In this document: piece after piece, positions 50,921-61,163 of the stretch | Layout of the letters: each line of letters opens with the position of its first letter | Position numbering within the stretch: position 1 is the stretch's first letter | Program-made: the position numbers and the translations under genes | Notes under the pieces: generated by a model | Database searches by the model: none | Told to the model about the DNA's origin: nothing | The model's input: only the letters and a program-made list of their open reading frames with translations | Origin: Microcebus murinus | Taxonomy: Eukaryota > Chordata > Mammalia > Primates > Cheirogaleidae | DNA length: 64,000 nucleotides | Assembly: GCF_040939455.1 (NCBI RefSeq) | Contig: NC_134107.1 | Location: forward strand, 9,859,537 to 9,923,536 | Direction of reading: 5' to 3'

Positions 50921-51349
50921 CGTGTTAATGATAGACTCAGCCAGGTGCATCTCCGTTCTTCGTTCCCAAGTTGTGTGCTCAGGAGAGTCCTTCATTCGTG
51001 CAGTGCGCACCTGAGCACCTACCTGTCTGGGCCAGGCCCCGGCGGGTACCGCGGCCACGGCTGAACGAGGCCCCGTCCCTGCCCCACGCACTAGAAGGGC
51101 CACCGTCATGGGGCAGGGATGACAGTGAGGGGGGCACTGCGAGCAGGAGGCGTACCAGGCGGAGTTGCTTTTTCTCCTCACACTGAGGGGTATGGTCAGG
51201 GGCTTCCTGGAGGAGGCGGCGTTTGAACTGCGTTCCGTATGTTGGGAACAGGAAGCAGGATGCAGCCGCCTTGGCCCAGGCCTTATCTTTTCTGACCTCC
51301 AGACCCCCACCTGTGATCCGGGGTCCCCGGGAGCAGGGGAGCAGGGTCG

Positions 51350-51535
51350 TTAAGGCACTGACTCTGGGGCCACCTGCTCGTTCCTCGCTGACTGGCTGAG
51401 TGACCTTGGCTGGGACGTGATGGCCCCAGGCCTCGGTTTCCCCATCTGTAAAATGGGAGAAGGATGGTCCCTGCCTGACAGGGTTGGTGGAAGGGCCGAA
51501 CAAGTTAAGTCGTGTGCGGTGCCTGGCCCCGCGTG
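51350..51535 (+). repeat. MIR-like SINE
   Basis: GTGACCTTGGCTGGGACG, then CCTCGGTTTCCCCATCTGTA and CGGTGCCTGGCCCCGCGTG, close to full length and ending about 95 bp before exon 12. Confidence 0.75.
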
Positions 51536-51629
51536 TCATCCTTGCTTGCCGTGTGGTGCTGAAGGCAGGCGCCTTCCTGTCCCCGGGAACCTCCCGGGCC
51601 CTGACTCTGCTTTTGCTCCCTGCCCGCAG

Positions 51630-51712
51630 CTGCCACCTTCATGGAGCACTGGAAGCGGAAACAGATGCGGCTCAATTACCTGTGGGACCTCACAGGCTTC
51701 GAGGAGGAGGAG
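51630..51712 (+). CDS. ANO1: ANO1 exon 12: TM2 end and first intracellular loop (residues 417-444)
   Basis: 83 nt: CT completing Ala417, then [20 protein letters not shown] and TGFEEEE; donor GAG|gtcagt. Phase 1 in, 0 out. AATFMEHW finishes TM2. The run of four glutamates at 441-444 begins the acidic cluster of the first intracellular loop, which in human ANO1 affects Ca2+ and voltage dependence. Leu in NYLWDL replaces the Arg I remember in human, a non-conservative change. Confidence 0.96.
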
Positions 51713-53552
51713 GTCAGTGGGTTTGGGACTGCGCACGCCCCGCCCTCCCGCCACGTGCCCCTGCCCCCTGCCCCCGCCCTCCCCGACACACATGGAGGGC
51801 CAGGGCGTAAAGGGCTCTGGGCCCAAGCCCAGGCGAGGTCGCTCCCCTCCGCTTCTCAGTTCGTCTCCCTGGCGTTCCAAACACCCTCGGTTGCCAGGGC
51901 GACAGTTTTGTGTCTGCTGCAGTGTTTTTGATCGCAGTGCTCACAGGGACACACCACCCACCAGCGTGGTCTCGGACGCACGCCAAGGCCCGCCACGCTG
52001 ACCTCACGGCGTCTGGGGGCTGTCGGCGCAGCCGGGGGGATGTGGGGAGGGAGTGGACGCTGCCCGGGGGTCCCCGGAGGCGGCAGTGAGCGTTTGCCTG
52101 CCCAGGTGCCAAAGCCACGCTCCTCGCAGCCAGCTCTCTGCTGCAGCCGGGCGTGGCCGAGAGGCGGGAGTGAGTCCCCCACTAACACACAGGGAAAACC
52201 AGTGCCGCCAGGAGAGGGACAGTCAGCACCAGTGGCCGCTCACGGCGGGGTTCCCCTGGCTGCCGACTCCAGCGGGAATTCCCGGTGGGATACGTGGGAA
52301 TGAAAGGAGATGGCAGTCCCTGCGATTAGCCTTGGCGCAGAGCCGACGCGATGGCCTCGCGTGCTTGCCGTGCGGTGCGGCCACGCGACCGCTATTGAAT
52401 GTCATAAGACATGCTCGCTCTTTAAAGAGAAACCTCTCACGCCTTGTCGTTGCAACGTGGAAATTTCTTGCATCGTTTTCTCTGGGCCCAGGCCGCACAA
52501 GTTCCACCCTGACTTGGCACCTCCCTCACTGTGACCCGAGGCAAGTTGCTTGACATCTCTGTGCCTCAATGTCCTCCCCTCTCAAATAGGCACCGAGGAG
52601 CAGTCCTCACTTGATAGCTTTGTTTTTGCGGGGGCGTCTCCATGGGTGAATAGATACAAAGCGCTGACCGCAGGGCCCCGCACACGGCACGCGCCCCGTG
52701 AACAGCCGCCAGCGTAGCCACTGCTGGGCCACACCGCGCTCGCCCGGTGACAGTCTCAATCCTCTTCCACAGCGGGTCCCTTTGTTCTGTTTCTCAAATG
52801 ACCAGACCGGGACTGATGTGGCCTGTCCGCCGGCACGCAGGTCTTCAGGGACGGAGCCGGGGACGGACCCCAGAGCTCTGTCCCCGTGGCAGGGTTTGGG
52901 GCAGCGGCCTCTCTGGGTAGATTCTTTCCTTGCTGTTTCAATCAGAAAGATTCATCTAGAACAAAAGGCCACCACCTTATTCTAGAAGTCGATTTCCATG
53001 GAGACCTTTCCATGGGGACCAGTCCCCTTCGTTCATCCCCTTGGGGACCCATCCAGTAATCTCCTGACCCTGGCTGCTCGGGAATGGCAGCCAAAGCCAC
53101 TGGGCGTGCAGCCCCAAGGGGCCCCGGTTCCCCAGAGTGAGCCGCCCTTGTGCCCCCTGCGGCCGATCGGGGCCTCTTTAGGGAGTTAAAGACCTCGGGT
53201 GCGGGGGCGGCCCCCCACATGTCTGAACCCCACGTTTGGGCACTCACGGCAGACAGAGACGCTCCTGGCCTGTGTGCTCCTTAGCGGAGTCTAAGACATT
53301 TCAGCCTGGCACCGGCTTAGAATTTCCCAAACCACGGGAGCTACAAAGCCACAGCCACGCGGCCGCCCCACAGCAGCAGTGGCCTCAGCGGACCCGCAGC
53401 GCCCGGCCCGGCCCGCCCCGTGTCCCCACTCACCTCCGCCCCGGTTCTTAAGGAAAGCGCCTCTAGCGGATGGGTCCTAATTTGTAAAAACAACATAAGT
53501 AATGAAATCTTTGTGTTTTTTTGTTTGTTTTGACTCTTCTGGTTCCCTGAAG
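51713..53552 (+). other. ANO1 intron 12
   Basis: 1.8 kb with a MIR-like element (52530-52700). It ends in a T-rich tract (TTTGTGTTTTTTTGTTTGTT) and CCCTGAAG before the EAVK microexon. Otherwise unique GC-rich sequence. Confidence 0.75.
52530..52700 (+). repeat. MIR-like SINE
   Basis: GAGGCAAGTTGCTTGACATC, then TGTGCCTCAATGTCCTCCCC and GCACACGGCACGCGCC, in sense order. Confidence 0.6.
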
Positions 53553-53564
53553 GAGGCTGTCAAG
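53553..53564 (+). CDS. ANO1: ANO1 exon 13: EAVK microexon (segment c)
   Basis: Twelve bases, GAGGCTGTCAAG, between CTGAAG and gtttgg encode EAVK, exactly the optional segment c known from human and mouse ANO1. Here they would be residues 445-448, following the four glutamates of exon 12. Phase 0 on both sides, so skipping removes four residues in frame. The acceptor has a long T-rich tract, while the donor AAG|gtttgg departs from consensus after GT. In human channels, loss of EAVK lowers apparent Ca2+ sensitivity and speeds kinetics. The site is too short to find by ORF search; position and flanks carry the call. Confidence 0.93.
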
Positions 53565-54151
53565 GTTTGGAATTTTTTGTCACTCCTCTATCGTCCCACC
53601 GCCTGTCTCGCTGGGAGAGGGACCTTCTCACGCGCCTGACCTGTCTGTTTCTACCACGCAGTTCCCTGCGGCCCCTCCCCGCGGGCGGGGTCTCTGCTTT
53701 CCCCCACCTCCGGGCCTCTCTCAACCCGTTCTTCCGTTCCAGCGCCCTTCGCTGACCTGCCCTGGGCCCCCGAGGCCTGGCTCCTCTGGGCTGCCCGCGC
53801 TTGCTGGCTCTTGGCGCGTCTCTTCCGACCCCACGGCTCCTCGGTGGAATGTCTCGGGGCCAGTTCACCGCTGGGTGTTCGCCGAGGCCCGGCACAGCCC
53901 GACCCACCCCCGGGGACACAGAGGCCAGATTCTGTCTCCTTCCCGGTGGGCTGGGGTTCCCGACAAGTGGGAGAATCCTGGGTCACTGTCCAGACCAAAC
54001 ACAGGGACTTTAAATTGGAAATACTACCAGCAGCCAACTGTGAACTGGCCCCGAAGGTGCCCGGGGCAAATATACAGGCCGCTTTGCCACGAGTTCTCAC
54101 GCAAGGGTCTCTGACTCACGGGGCTCCGTCCTGACTCGGTCTCTTTCACAG
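53565..54151 (+). other. ANO1 intron 13
   Basis: 587 bp, GC-rich and unique. The acceptor is CTCTTTCACAG. No repeat recognised. Confidence 0.8.
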
Positions 54152-54223
54152 GATCATCCCAGAGCCGAATATGAAGCCAGAGTCCTGGAAAAGTCTCTGA
54201 GGAAAGAGTCCAAAAACAAAGAG
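54152..54223 (+). CDS. ANO1: ANO1 exon 14: first intracellular loop (residues 449-472)
   Basis: 24 codons, DHPRAEYEARVLEKSLRKES followed by KNKE, phase 0 both sides, donor GAG|gtatgg. It is a highly charged helix of the first intracellular loop, joined either to segment d or straight to exon 16. Arg and Lys (SLRKESKN) replace the Lys and Arg I recall in human (SLKKESRN). Confidence 0.96.
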
Positions 54224-56238
54224 GTATGGTGGCCCCTGGCAGTCAGCTTTCCCTGCAGTACAACAGCATAGACCAGGGCTCAGCCCTGATGATAAGCATT
54301 TTAGGTTCTGTAAGCCTGCATTGCAATTAGTCAACTCTGCCATCGTGGCACAAGAGTAGCCGTAGACAATAGGTAAACAAAAGGGCCTGTGTTCCAATAA
54401 AACTTTATTTACACAAACAGGCAGGGGGCCAGATTTGGCAGAAAGGGTGTAGCTTATCAAATCTGCTATTTCTGTCTCCTTGATGTAACCTGAGGGTGAT
54501 GTCAGGCTTCAGCAAACATTTTGCTTTGAGGCTTTCTGGCGGTGCGCATACCATCCATCCTGTCTGCCCCGCCGTGTTCTATGTTAAGCAATGAAATGGA
54601 AGCATTTGCCAAGCCAGGGTCCCTAAGCAAACGGCCAATTCCTTGTGTCACTCCGAGCATAAGAGTAAGGGAGAGAAATGTTTCTGTGATGTCCCTGAGG
54701 CCACCCTCACTCTGTAACAAATGCCTTTCTTTTTCCTCAAACCTCTCGTTCGAACTGACAGTCGCATTCACAGCCTGAATTCTCCCAGTGCCCTAGAGGC
54801 GCTTGGCTACTTTGTTCATGGTGGTTTTCCACATGACCTGGGACTGGCAAGCGTGGAGCCCGCCGGGCCCTGCAGGCCTCCGACGGAGGCAGGAGAAGCC
54901 AGCCCCGGCTTTGGAAGGGATTAGGAACAGGTGAAGGACGCTGCTCCAGGTTCCCGGACTTTGCTGTCGCATTTGTGCTCTCAGACTCCGGGAGTGGGCA
55001 GGACAAACCCCTAAGTTTCTCTGTCCTTGTCTGAGGTGCCAGGGGACAGAGCCCTCTGGTTCCCGGCGGCCAGGGGTCACAGTTGCCATAATCCCGTCTG
55101 GAGGGCAAAGGGGGTGCTCCAAGGAGCCCCCCCCATAAAAGGCCCAGCTCCTATAATGCAACGAAAATCCACGGTGCAGCCCGTCCTCCTGCAGTCAGGG
55201 GGAAAGTGCCCCTTCCTGACCCCCCTTAGTGTCTGAGCACGGTTTGAGGGCATGAAGGACGTAGCCGGGAAAGCAGGAGTCGTTACCCTACAATAAAGAG
55301 GCCGTCTGACCAGGTTAACAGATCGGCCCGTGGCAGGCTGTCTTCTGAGCAGCGTTCGGTGTTTTCAGGGCAGTGTCCCCGGCTCCAGGCCTGGGTCAGG
55401 TCTCGGGAGTCGGCGTAGGGCCCCAAGAGTCCACCCTGTGGCTCTGTGGTCCCACCCCTCCGAGTGAGCGTGGATGGGCGCTTCACTGCTTCCTACGGGG
55501 CAAAGGTGGCACACGCCTGCCCATTTAAGGCCAGGGAATTGACCAAGCCGAAACAAGGGATCTGGGCAGTGGGTGCCAGAAGCCACCTTTGGGACACGTG
55601 GCCCCTCTGCCTCTGTGGCTTGGTTTTGGGCGGACCCCTTTGGTCACGTCAGAACAACAAAGGTACCAGGTTCATTATTTTTGCGGGGCTCAGATGGCAG
55701 CCCCAGGCCCTGCCTGCCTCTGGCGGGCCGTGCCCCTTGTTTTCTCCTCCCTTTCATTTCCCTCCAGCGGCTGCTTTTCGGGTTTGGTTTTTCCCCCCGG
55801 CCGTGGCACTCAATCGGTTCATTAGGGAAAGATAAGCCACTTCACTGGCTCGTTGACTTGGGCTTCTGGGTGCGGCCTCCTTCACGCCACCATAAAATGC
55901 TCGTGGTGACCCGTGTCCTCGAACGCCATGTACCGGTGACATCCCGGCAGCCGCCGCGTGTGACGGGCCGTGACGGAGCCCAGCGGCGAGGTCACGCTGG
56001 AGCCTCTGTCTCGAAATCCTCGGTCTCGGGTTTCCGCGACCGCGGCGGCAGCCTTTCTTGCCGACGGCGGGTCTCTGCCACCGCCCACGTGTCCGAAACA
56101 CGCGGAGCCCACGTCAGCCTGGGCGGCGCTGGCGAGGGGCCACGCGGAGGGGCGGCCGCCCGGGGTGTCGCCCCCGGCCGGGGTCCCGCGCCTCCTGGTG
56201 CTTCACCACACGGTGCTCTCTCCCCCACCCGCCCTCAG
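54224..56238 (+). other. ANO1 intron 14
   Basis: 2.0 kb with an old DNA-transposon-like remnant (54270-54470), then unique sequence. The right end (55950-56230) is CpG-rich. The frame of exon 15 is open leftwards for about 660 bp by chance. Confidence 0.75.
54270..54470. mobile_element. Old DNA transposon-like remnant, family unsure
   Basis: TTTTAGGTTCTGTAAGCCTG, then GTGTTCCAATAAAACTTTAT and GCAGGGGGCCAGATTTGGC are the order of a common mammalian repeat with a terminal GGCCAGATTTGGC motif. Recognised by sight, not named with confidence. Confidence 0.55.
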
Positions 56239-56316
56239 AAGCGCCGGCACATTCCAGAGGAGTCGACAAACAAATGGAAGCAGAGGGTTAAGACAGCCAT
56301 GGCGGGGGTGAAATTG
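56239..56316 (+). CDS. ANO1: ANO1 exon 15: optional segment d (residues 473-498)
   Basis: 78 nt encoding KRRHIPEESTNKWKQRVKTA and MAGVKL, phase 0 both sides; acceptor CCCTCAG, donor TTG|gtactt. This is the 26-residue segment d, optional in human transcripts. It is basic and lies in the first intracellular loop before TM3. The peptide appears unchanged from the human one I remember. Confidence 0.95.
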
Positions 56317-57270
56317 GTACTTCTCTCGGGGGCAACGCGAGGCTTGACTGTGCGCGCAGGCGACCCACGTCGACTGTGTTTCCGCTCAGCAGGCGCTGCT
56401 GTGTTTTATCTTAACACTCACACCGTGTTTCCCTGCCTGCCGCGCGCCGGCGCGTGTGGAGATGGCACTGCATGGCTATGGCGGCCGTGTGCGCGGGTGG
56501 CCCCGGCTTTCTCTGGAGCTCGAGAAACCTGCCTGTCACAGCTGCCTGCAAGCCGGTCTTGGTTCTCTCCTTAACACGCATGCGACCCACCCCTGGCATG
56601 CGTGGCCTCCGGTGTCATGTCCGTGACAGCTTCCCGTCACAGTGTGATCCGTGCATCTTCCTGTTTAAAAATCCGCTCCGGGTGGGAACGTCCCAGGCGG
56701 TGACAGTTCCCGCCGGGGGCATCTCCGGACCAAGCCCCCCTCGGCCCCGGGAGCCTCCAGGCCGGTGTCACCCAGACTGCGTTGCTATGCGGCAGACAAC
56801 ATCTCAACTTGTAGCGCTAGTCGCTTGTTCCGACTTGCTCCTCGAAGGAAAAATAACTATTATGGTCTGGGTGGCAAATGGCAAAACATGTTAGATCCTC
56901 TAGCCCTAAAAATGGGGCTTCCAGCTGAGGAAGTGGGCTCCAGATGCAGGCTTCTCCCAGACGTGGGTCCAGTGGTCCTTAGAAGGCGCTGGACACCTCT
57001 ACACCCCGGACACCGGGGAGTCCCGTCTCTAAACAGCTGTGGCTTCCATTAGTACACGGCAGGTCCTCGGTGATGAGGCCCGGATGCTGCTTTGAATGCT
57101 AGGCATCCCCATGGGCTTGTCACCTGCAGGCATTCTGTAAGGTTTTTCTGAGTATTTCTGTCGTCCAGGTGGTCCATGAGCACACACGCACACACATGCA
57201 CACACACGCACACACGGACTTGTCTCCCCGCGATGGTTCCGAGAGTGACCCGCACTGTTTCGTGTTGTAG
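56317..57270 (+). other. ANO1 intron 15
   Basis: 954 bp, no repeat recognised except a CA microsatellite (57179-57215). An AT-richer patch at 56780-56890 is unassigned. The acceptor is CGTGTTGTAG. Confidence 0.75.
57179..57215 (+). repeat. CA-type microsatellite
   Basis: CACACACGCACACACATGCA-type alternation for about 37 bp with G and T interruptions, ending 55 bp before exon 16. Confidence 0.85.
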
Positions 57271-57345
57271 ACGGACAAGGTGAAGCTGACTTGGAGAGAC
57301 CGGTTCCCCGCCTACTTCACCAACCTGGTGTCCATCATCTTCATG
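57271..57345 (+). CDS. ANO1: ANO1 exon 16: start of TM3 (residues 499-523)
   Basis: 25 codons, TDKVKLTWRDRFPAYFTNLV and SIIFM, phase 0 both sides, donor ATG|gtgagt. The first half is the end of the intracellular loop; from about FTNLV on, TM3 begins, a helix lining the ion pathway in anoctamins. Phe in PAYFTN and Met in IFM are the points to compare; human has Leu in PAYLTN as I recall. Confidence 0.96.
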
Positions 57346-59622
57346 GTGAGTTCCGGAAGGCTGAGGTGGGAGGAACTCTGGGAGGTGATTGGCGCCCACC
57401 ACACCGGGTTCAGCCTTGGACGCCGCGGTGCCGGTCATCCTGGGCCTGGTGGCCCTGTCTCCTCGGGGCAGCGGGTGGGGGGCGGATTCCAGCACTGCCC
57501 CTAAGATGGGAGAGGGAAGATTTCAATCCCAGGGACTTCAACCCCAAATCGATCTGCCTTGCCGTGTGCTGGCTGTGCTCCCATCATCCCCCAAGTGGCC
57601 AGGGCCACCTGCTCACATTAGAAGTGACAGTGTCCCCACCCAGCCCAGGAGTTCTGGGTCAGCCTCATGTGACCGCCCAGCCCAAGGCCTGGTACCCAGG
57701 GCGCGGTTGGCAGCCGGGCGCCGAGGGGCGCTGAGGGCCTGGCGGGAGAGTCTCACTCCATCCCCACCGCTGGCCGGTCCCGAGAAGGGCCACACCCTCT
57801 CCCAGGCCAGCCAGGAGAACCGGTCAGGCGGTCTACCCCAACCAAGACCCTGCGTTCTGGACACACTTGGGAGGTGGCGGCAGGACTGCCTCAGTTTTCC
57901 AGGTTGCGTGGGGGCCGAGGAAAGCAGTGTGAGGACTCAGTTTCTCCTCGTGCCCTCAGGCACAGTGAGAGGGATCTCAGCTGACAATCCAGAGAAGAGT
58001 GGCCTCAATGGGGGGACCCCAAGGCCACCTCCCCTTGCCCTGGAGAAGGGGACCACGCGGTGGTGCGGGGAAGGCTCTGCGCTCTCCCGGCAGCTGGGTG
58101 GGAGTGGGGTCAGCCGCACTTGGAGGCTGATGTGTCCCTCTGGCCAGCACCAGGCTCAGTGCTGAGGGATAGCCGGAGCATGACACGGTCCCTGCCCCAG
58201 AGCACCCCCAGCCCTCACCCAGCGGGAGGTGGGGCTGGAGGCAGGCGCTCGGGCAGCCACCTCTGCCCGGGCTCTGCCGCTCCCGGCGAAGAGAAAGCAG
58301 CGTCCTTGCAGAAGGGCTGCCGAGGGGCGGGGAGGAGGTGGCCGTCCGGGGCTGGGCTGGCGGCTCCGCAATGCCACCGGGACTGCTGGCTTCCTTAACC
58401 TTCTGTTCACCCGTCCTCTGCACGGGTCCTTCTTGGTCACAATGTGGCTGCTTCACCTCCACCCTCGCCTCTGCTCTCCAGGCAGGAAGAGGGGCAGGGC
58501 CGGGAGGAGATGGGCCCTGAAGCCCCCGCTCTTGGAAGGCGCCTTCCCAGGCCCGCCCCCACCTCTGCTTGCGTCTCCAGGGTCAGGGCCGGGTCACACG
58601 GCAGCCCCAACCAGCCGCGAGGCTGAGAAACGAGCGCTGTGCCCTCCGGCACGGATGAGAGGAAGGGCAGAGGGATGTCGGGCGGGGAACTAGCCGCTTC
58701 TCCTTTCCCAGCCCTCCATGTCCTGGTAAACCCCCGTCCCAAGTAAATCACACTCACACTCAAGGGGTTGATGAGGACACAGCTCTGTCCCCAGCTCAGG
58801 AGCTCCATTCAGTGAACAAAGGTGGCTGAGCACCCGGGACGTGCCCCAGCCTGAAGGCCGGCGTGGGCCACCAGCCAAACCCCGGCCCTTGGGCACTCGT
58901 GCTCCGAGGGGAGTCGCCTCCAGGAAGGGCGGCCACCATGGGGGCCTGTCGTGGGGGCACGGCAGCCCGCTCGCAGGGCAGGGGGGCGTCTGCTTGGACG
59001 GAGTCCCCTGGGCTGGGTCCCCGCAGGCCTGGCCCTGTCTGCCCCTCGGCAGACGGGCACAGGGACGTCTTCGAGGCCAGGCGACGCCTTCCCCGAGGAG
59101 GGGCCGCTTGGCAGGACGCAGGGGTTTTCCGTGGACAGCCTCGTTCCTGGGGCTGGCGGGGAGCGGCCCCCACGCCCTCAGCCAGGCTCCCCTGGTCTGG
59201 GTGTGCCGTGGGCTGCAGGCGCTTCCCTGGCGGGTGCGGTCCCTGACAGACGTGTGCAGAAGCCGGCGTTCGCGCCGTGTGGCAGGAGTTAGTGGCCCGA
59301 GATATAAAATAGGAGTTTGAGGGGCAGATTTCTGAATGCCGCGGCCTCCTTCCAGGTGAGCAGGCCGCATCCGGCCCGAGCGGTAGCTGGGGGACACACG
59401 GCACAGCCCAGGCCTCCCAGGCCTGTCCTGGGCGCCACGTGTGACCATGTGACCTACTGGGGACAGGTCCGCGCTCTGCAGGCGTGTGGTGTCCCGGGGG
59501 CAAGACAGAGCCTTGCACGGCAGGTGGGCTCAGGCAGGTTGAAACGCCAGCTTTCCCGAGCGCTTCCTGCGTGTCCACCCTCCGTCCCTCTGTCTGTCCT
59601 CAGCGTCCACACCCCCGCGCAG

Positions 59623-59645
59623 GGCAGGGCAGGGCAGGGCAGGGA
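59623..59645 (+). repeat. GGGCA short tandem repeat
   Basis: Four to five copies of AGGGC/GGGCA. Confidence 0.75.
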
Positions 59646-60159
59646 CTGGGGCTTCCCGGCTGAGCTAGGCCCACAAGACAAAGCAAGAGGAACCCAGGCA
59701 GACAGATAGACGCTGTGTGTGGAACAGGCTTGTCACTGCAGCCAGCTCCACCCCCATCTCTCAGGCAACCGCCGGCCCCAGCTTCATGGAATGTTCTGGT
59801 CCCACAGTGGTTTTGGCAAGAGGAGGGGCTCGCTCTCGTGGGTGAGCCAGAGGGTGCCGCTGCTCCTGGGTAGGTTGGGAGAAAGGACCTGCTGCATCTC
59901 CCAGCCAGACCCGGCACCCGCCCCGCCCCAGGCCCCGTGCACCTCCTTTACCAGGGCAGGGTCTCTGGGAGGCGGCCGGGAGGCCGGCACACCTCAGCCC
60001 AGCAGCCACCTGAGGATGTCACCGCTTCCAGGGCCACCCTGGGTTGTGGCGACCAGCCCCCGCCCAGCTGGCCTGTTCTAGGGCCAGCCAGGACGGCCAC
60101 TGGGGCTGTGGCCGTGCCGTGTCCCATAGCATACTGTGCTTGGGAGCGGTGCCTGGGTG

Positions 60160-60439
60160 GACCTGGCAAATCCCGCTGGCCACCCGGCCTGCCCGTGCAA
60201 CCTCTCTGAGCCCTGGTGTCCTCTTCCCCGACCTGGCAAATCCCGCTGGCCACCCGGCCTGCCCGTGCAACCTCTCTGAGCCCCGGTGTCCTCTTCCCCG
60301 ACCTGGCAAATCCCGCTGGCCACCCGGCCTGCCCGTGCAACCTCTCTGAGCCCCGGTGTCCTCTTCCCCGACCTGGCAAATCCCGCTGGCCACCCGGCCT
60401 GCCCGTGCAACCTCTCTGAGCCCCGGTGTCCTCTTCCCC
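60160..60439 (+). repeat. 70-bp minisatellite, four copies
   Basis: Four head-to-tail 70-bp units start at 60160, 60230, 60300 and 60370, each beginning GACCTGGCAAATCCCGCTGG and ending GTGTCCTCTTCCCC. The only change seen is one T/C in copy 1 (GAGCCCTGG against GAGCCCCGG). The array ends 190 bp before exon 17. Because 70 is not a multiple of three and the unit lacks stops, ORFs appear across it on both strands; these are not genes. Confidence 0.96.
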
Positions 60440-60629
60440 GAGACAGGAAGCCGCCCCTGTTCTCTGTCTGCGGTGGGCCAACACGTGCAGAGCCTGGCGT
60501 TTGGAGGGGCCACGAAACGTCAGTCTCTGTGTTGAAGCAGAAGAGCTGGGGGGGAGCTGGGCAGGGGGGCAGATGAGGCAGGTGCGGGACCCGGGGGTTC
60601 CCCAGCCAAGAGCGCCCTCCCCTTCGCAG

Positions 60630-60831
60630 ATCGCAGTGACGTTTGCCATCGTCCTTGGCGTCATCATCTACAGAATCTCCACGGCCGCCGCCTTGGCCAT
60701 GAACTCCTCCCCCTCCGTGCGGTCCAACATCAGGGTCACGGTCACGGCCACCGCGGTCGTCATCAACCTGGTGGTCATCATCCTCCTGGACGAGGTCTAC
60801 GGCTGCATAGCCAGGTGGCTCACCAAGATCG
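60630..60831 (+). CDS. ANO1: ANO1 exon 17: TM3 and TM4 (residues 524-591)
   Basis: 202 nt: [18 protein letters not shown] completes TM3, an extracellular turn [20 protein letters not shown] follows, and TM4 is about [20 protein letters not shown], ending CIARWLTKI and the G of Glu591; donor G|gtgagt. Phase 0 in, 1 out. TM3 and TM4 line the chloride pathway in the family. Thr in RIST replaces the Met I recall in human, and Val the Ile in TAVI. Confidence 0.97.
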
Positions 60832-61051
60832 GTGAGTGCCTGCACTCAGGCAGCCCAGGTTGCCTCCCTTGTGCTGTGCAACCTCAGGCTTGTTGCTTAA
60901 CTTCTCTGGGCCCCGGTTCCCTGTCTGTGAATGGGGACCCCGAGCGTTGAGAGCCTCGTAACGTGATGGTGCCAGTGATCAGCCCAAGGCTGGACCTGGG
61001 TGTTGGGGCGTCCCAGCCGCAGCCTCAGCAACCCCGTCCTCCTCCCTCTAG
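60832..61051 (+). other. ANO1 intron 17 (220 bp)
   Basis: Shortest intron seen. It includes a MIR-like core (60885-60950: TTGCTTAACTTCTCTGGGCC, then CCCTGTCTGTGAATGGGGA). The acceptor is CCTCCCTCTAG. Confidence 0.8.
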
Positions 61052-61163
61052 AGGTCCCAAAGACAGAGAAGAGCTTCGAGGAGAGGCTGATCTTCAAGGC
61101 TTTCCTGCTGAAGTTTGTGAATTCCTACACGCCCATCTTTTACGTGGCTTTCTTCAAAGGCCG
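61052..61163 (+). CDS. ANO1: ANO1 exon 18: TM5 (residues 591-628)
   Basis: 112 nt: AG completing Glu591, then [20 protein letters not shown] and [16 protein letters not shown] with a split Arg; donor CG|gtgagg. Phase 1 in, 2 out. TM5 is about 604-624, preceded by a charged cytosolic linker. The peptide appears unchanged from human as I remember it. Confidence 0.97.

Larger units (their letters stand above)
43561..51629 (+). other. ANO1 intron 11 (8.1 kb)
   Basis: Contains two MLT1 LTR fragments side by side (46921-47238 and 47297-47662), MIR-like elements (48050-48130, 48500-48640, 49300-49460, 49530-49660, 50700-50830, 51350-51535), a G18 run (50903-50920) and an AT-richer unassigned stretch (46370-46530). 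The longest open frame of the window (45255-46439) lies here but shows no recognised domain. Confidence 0.8.
57346..60629 (+). other. ANO1 intron 16
   Basis: 3.3 kb of GC-rich sequence with a GGGCA short repeat (59623-59645) and a four-copy 70-bp minisatellite (60160-60439). No interspersed repeat recognised. The acceptor is CCCCTTCGCAG. Confidence 0.8.

Noticed and set aside
55573..56574. 333-codon + strand ORF running through exon 15 in frame
   Set aside because: The exon 15 part is real. The upstream part is intron that happens to be open, beyond a normal CCCTCAG acceptor.
60160..60439. Regularly repeated 70-bp units considered as a CRISPR-like array
   Set aside because: Units are contiguous with no variable spacers, and the context is a mammalian intron.
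60078..60845. 255-residue antisense ORF with repeated Gly/Arg-rich segments
   Set aside because: Produced by the 70-bp minisatellite plus the complement of exon 17.
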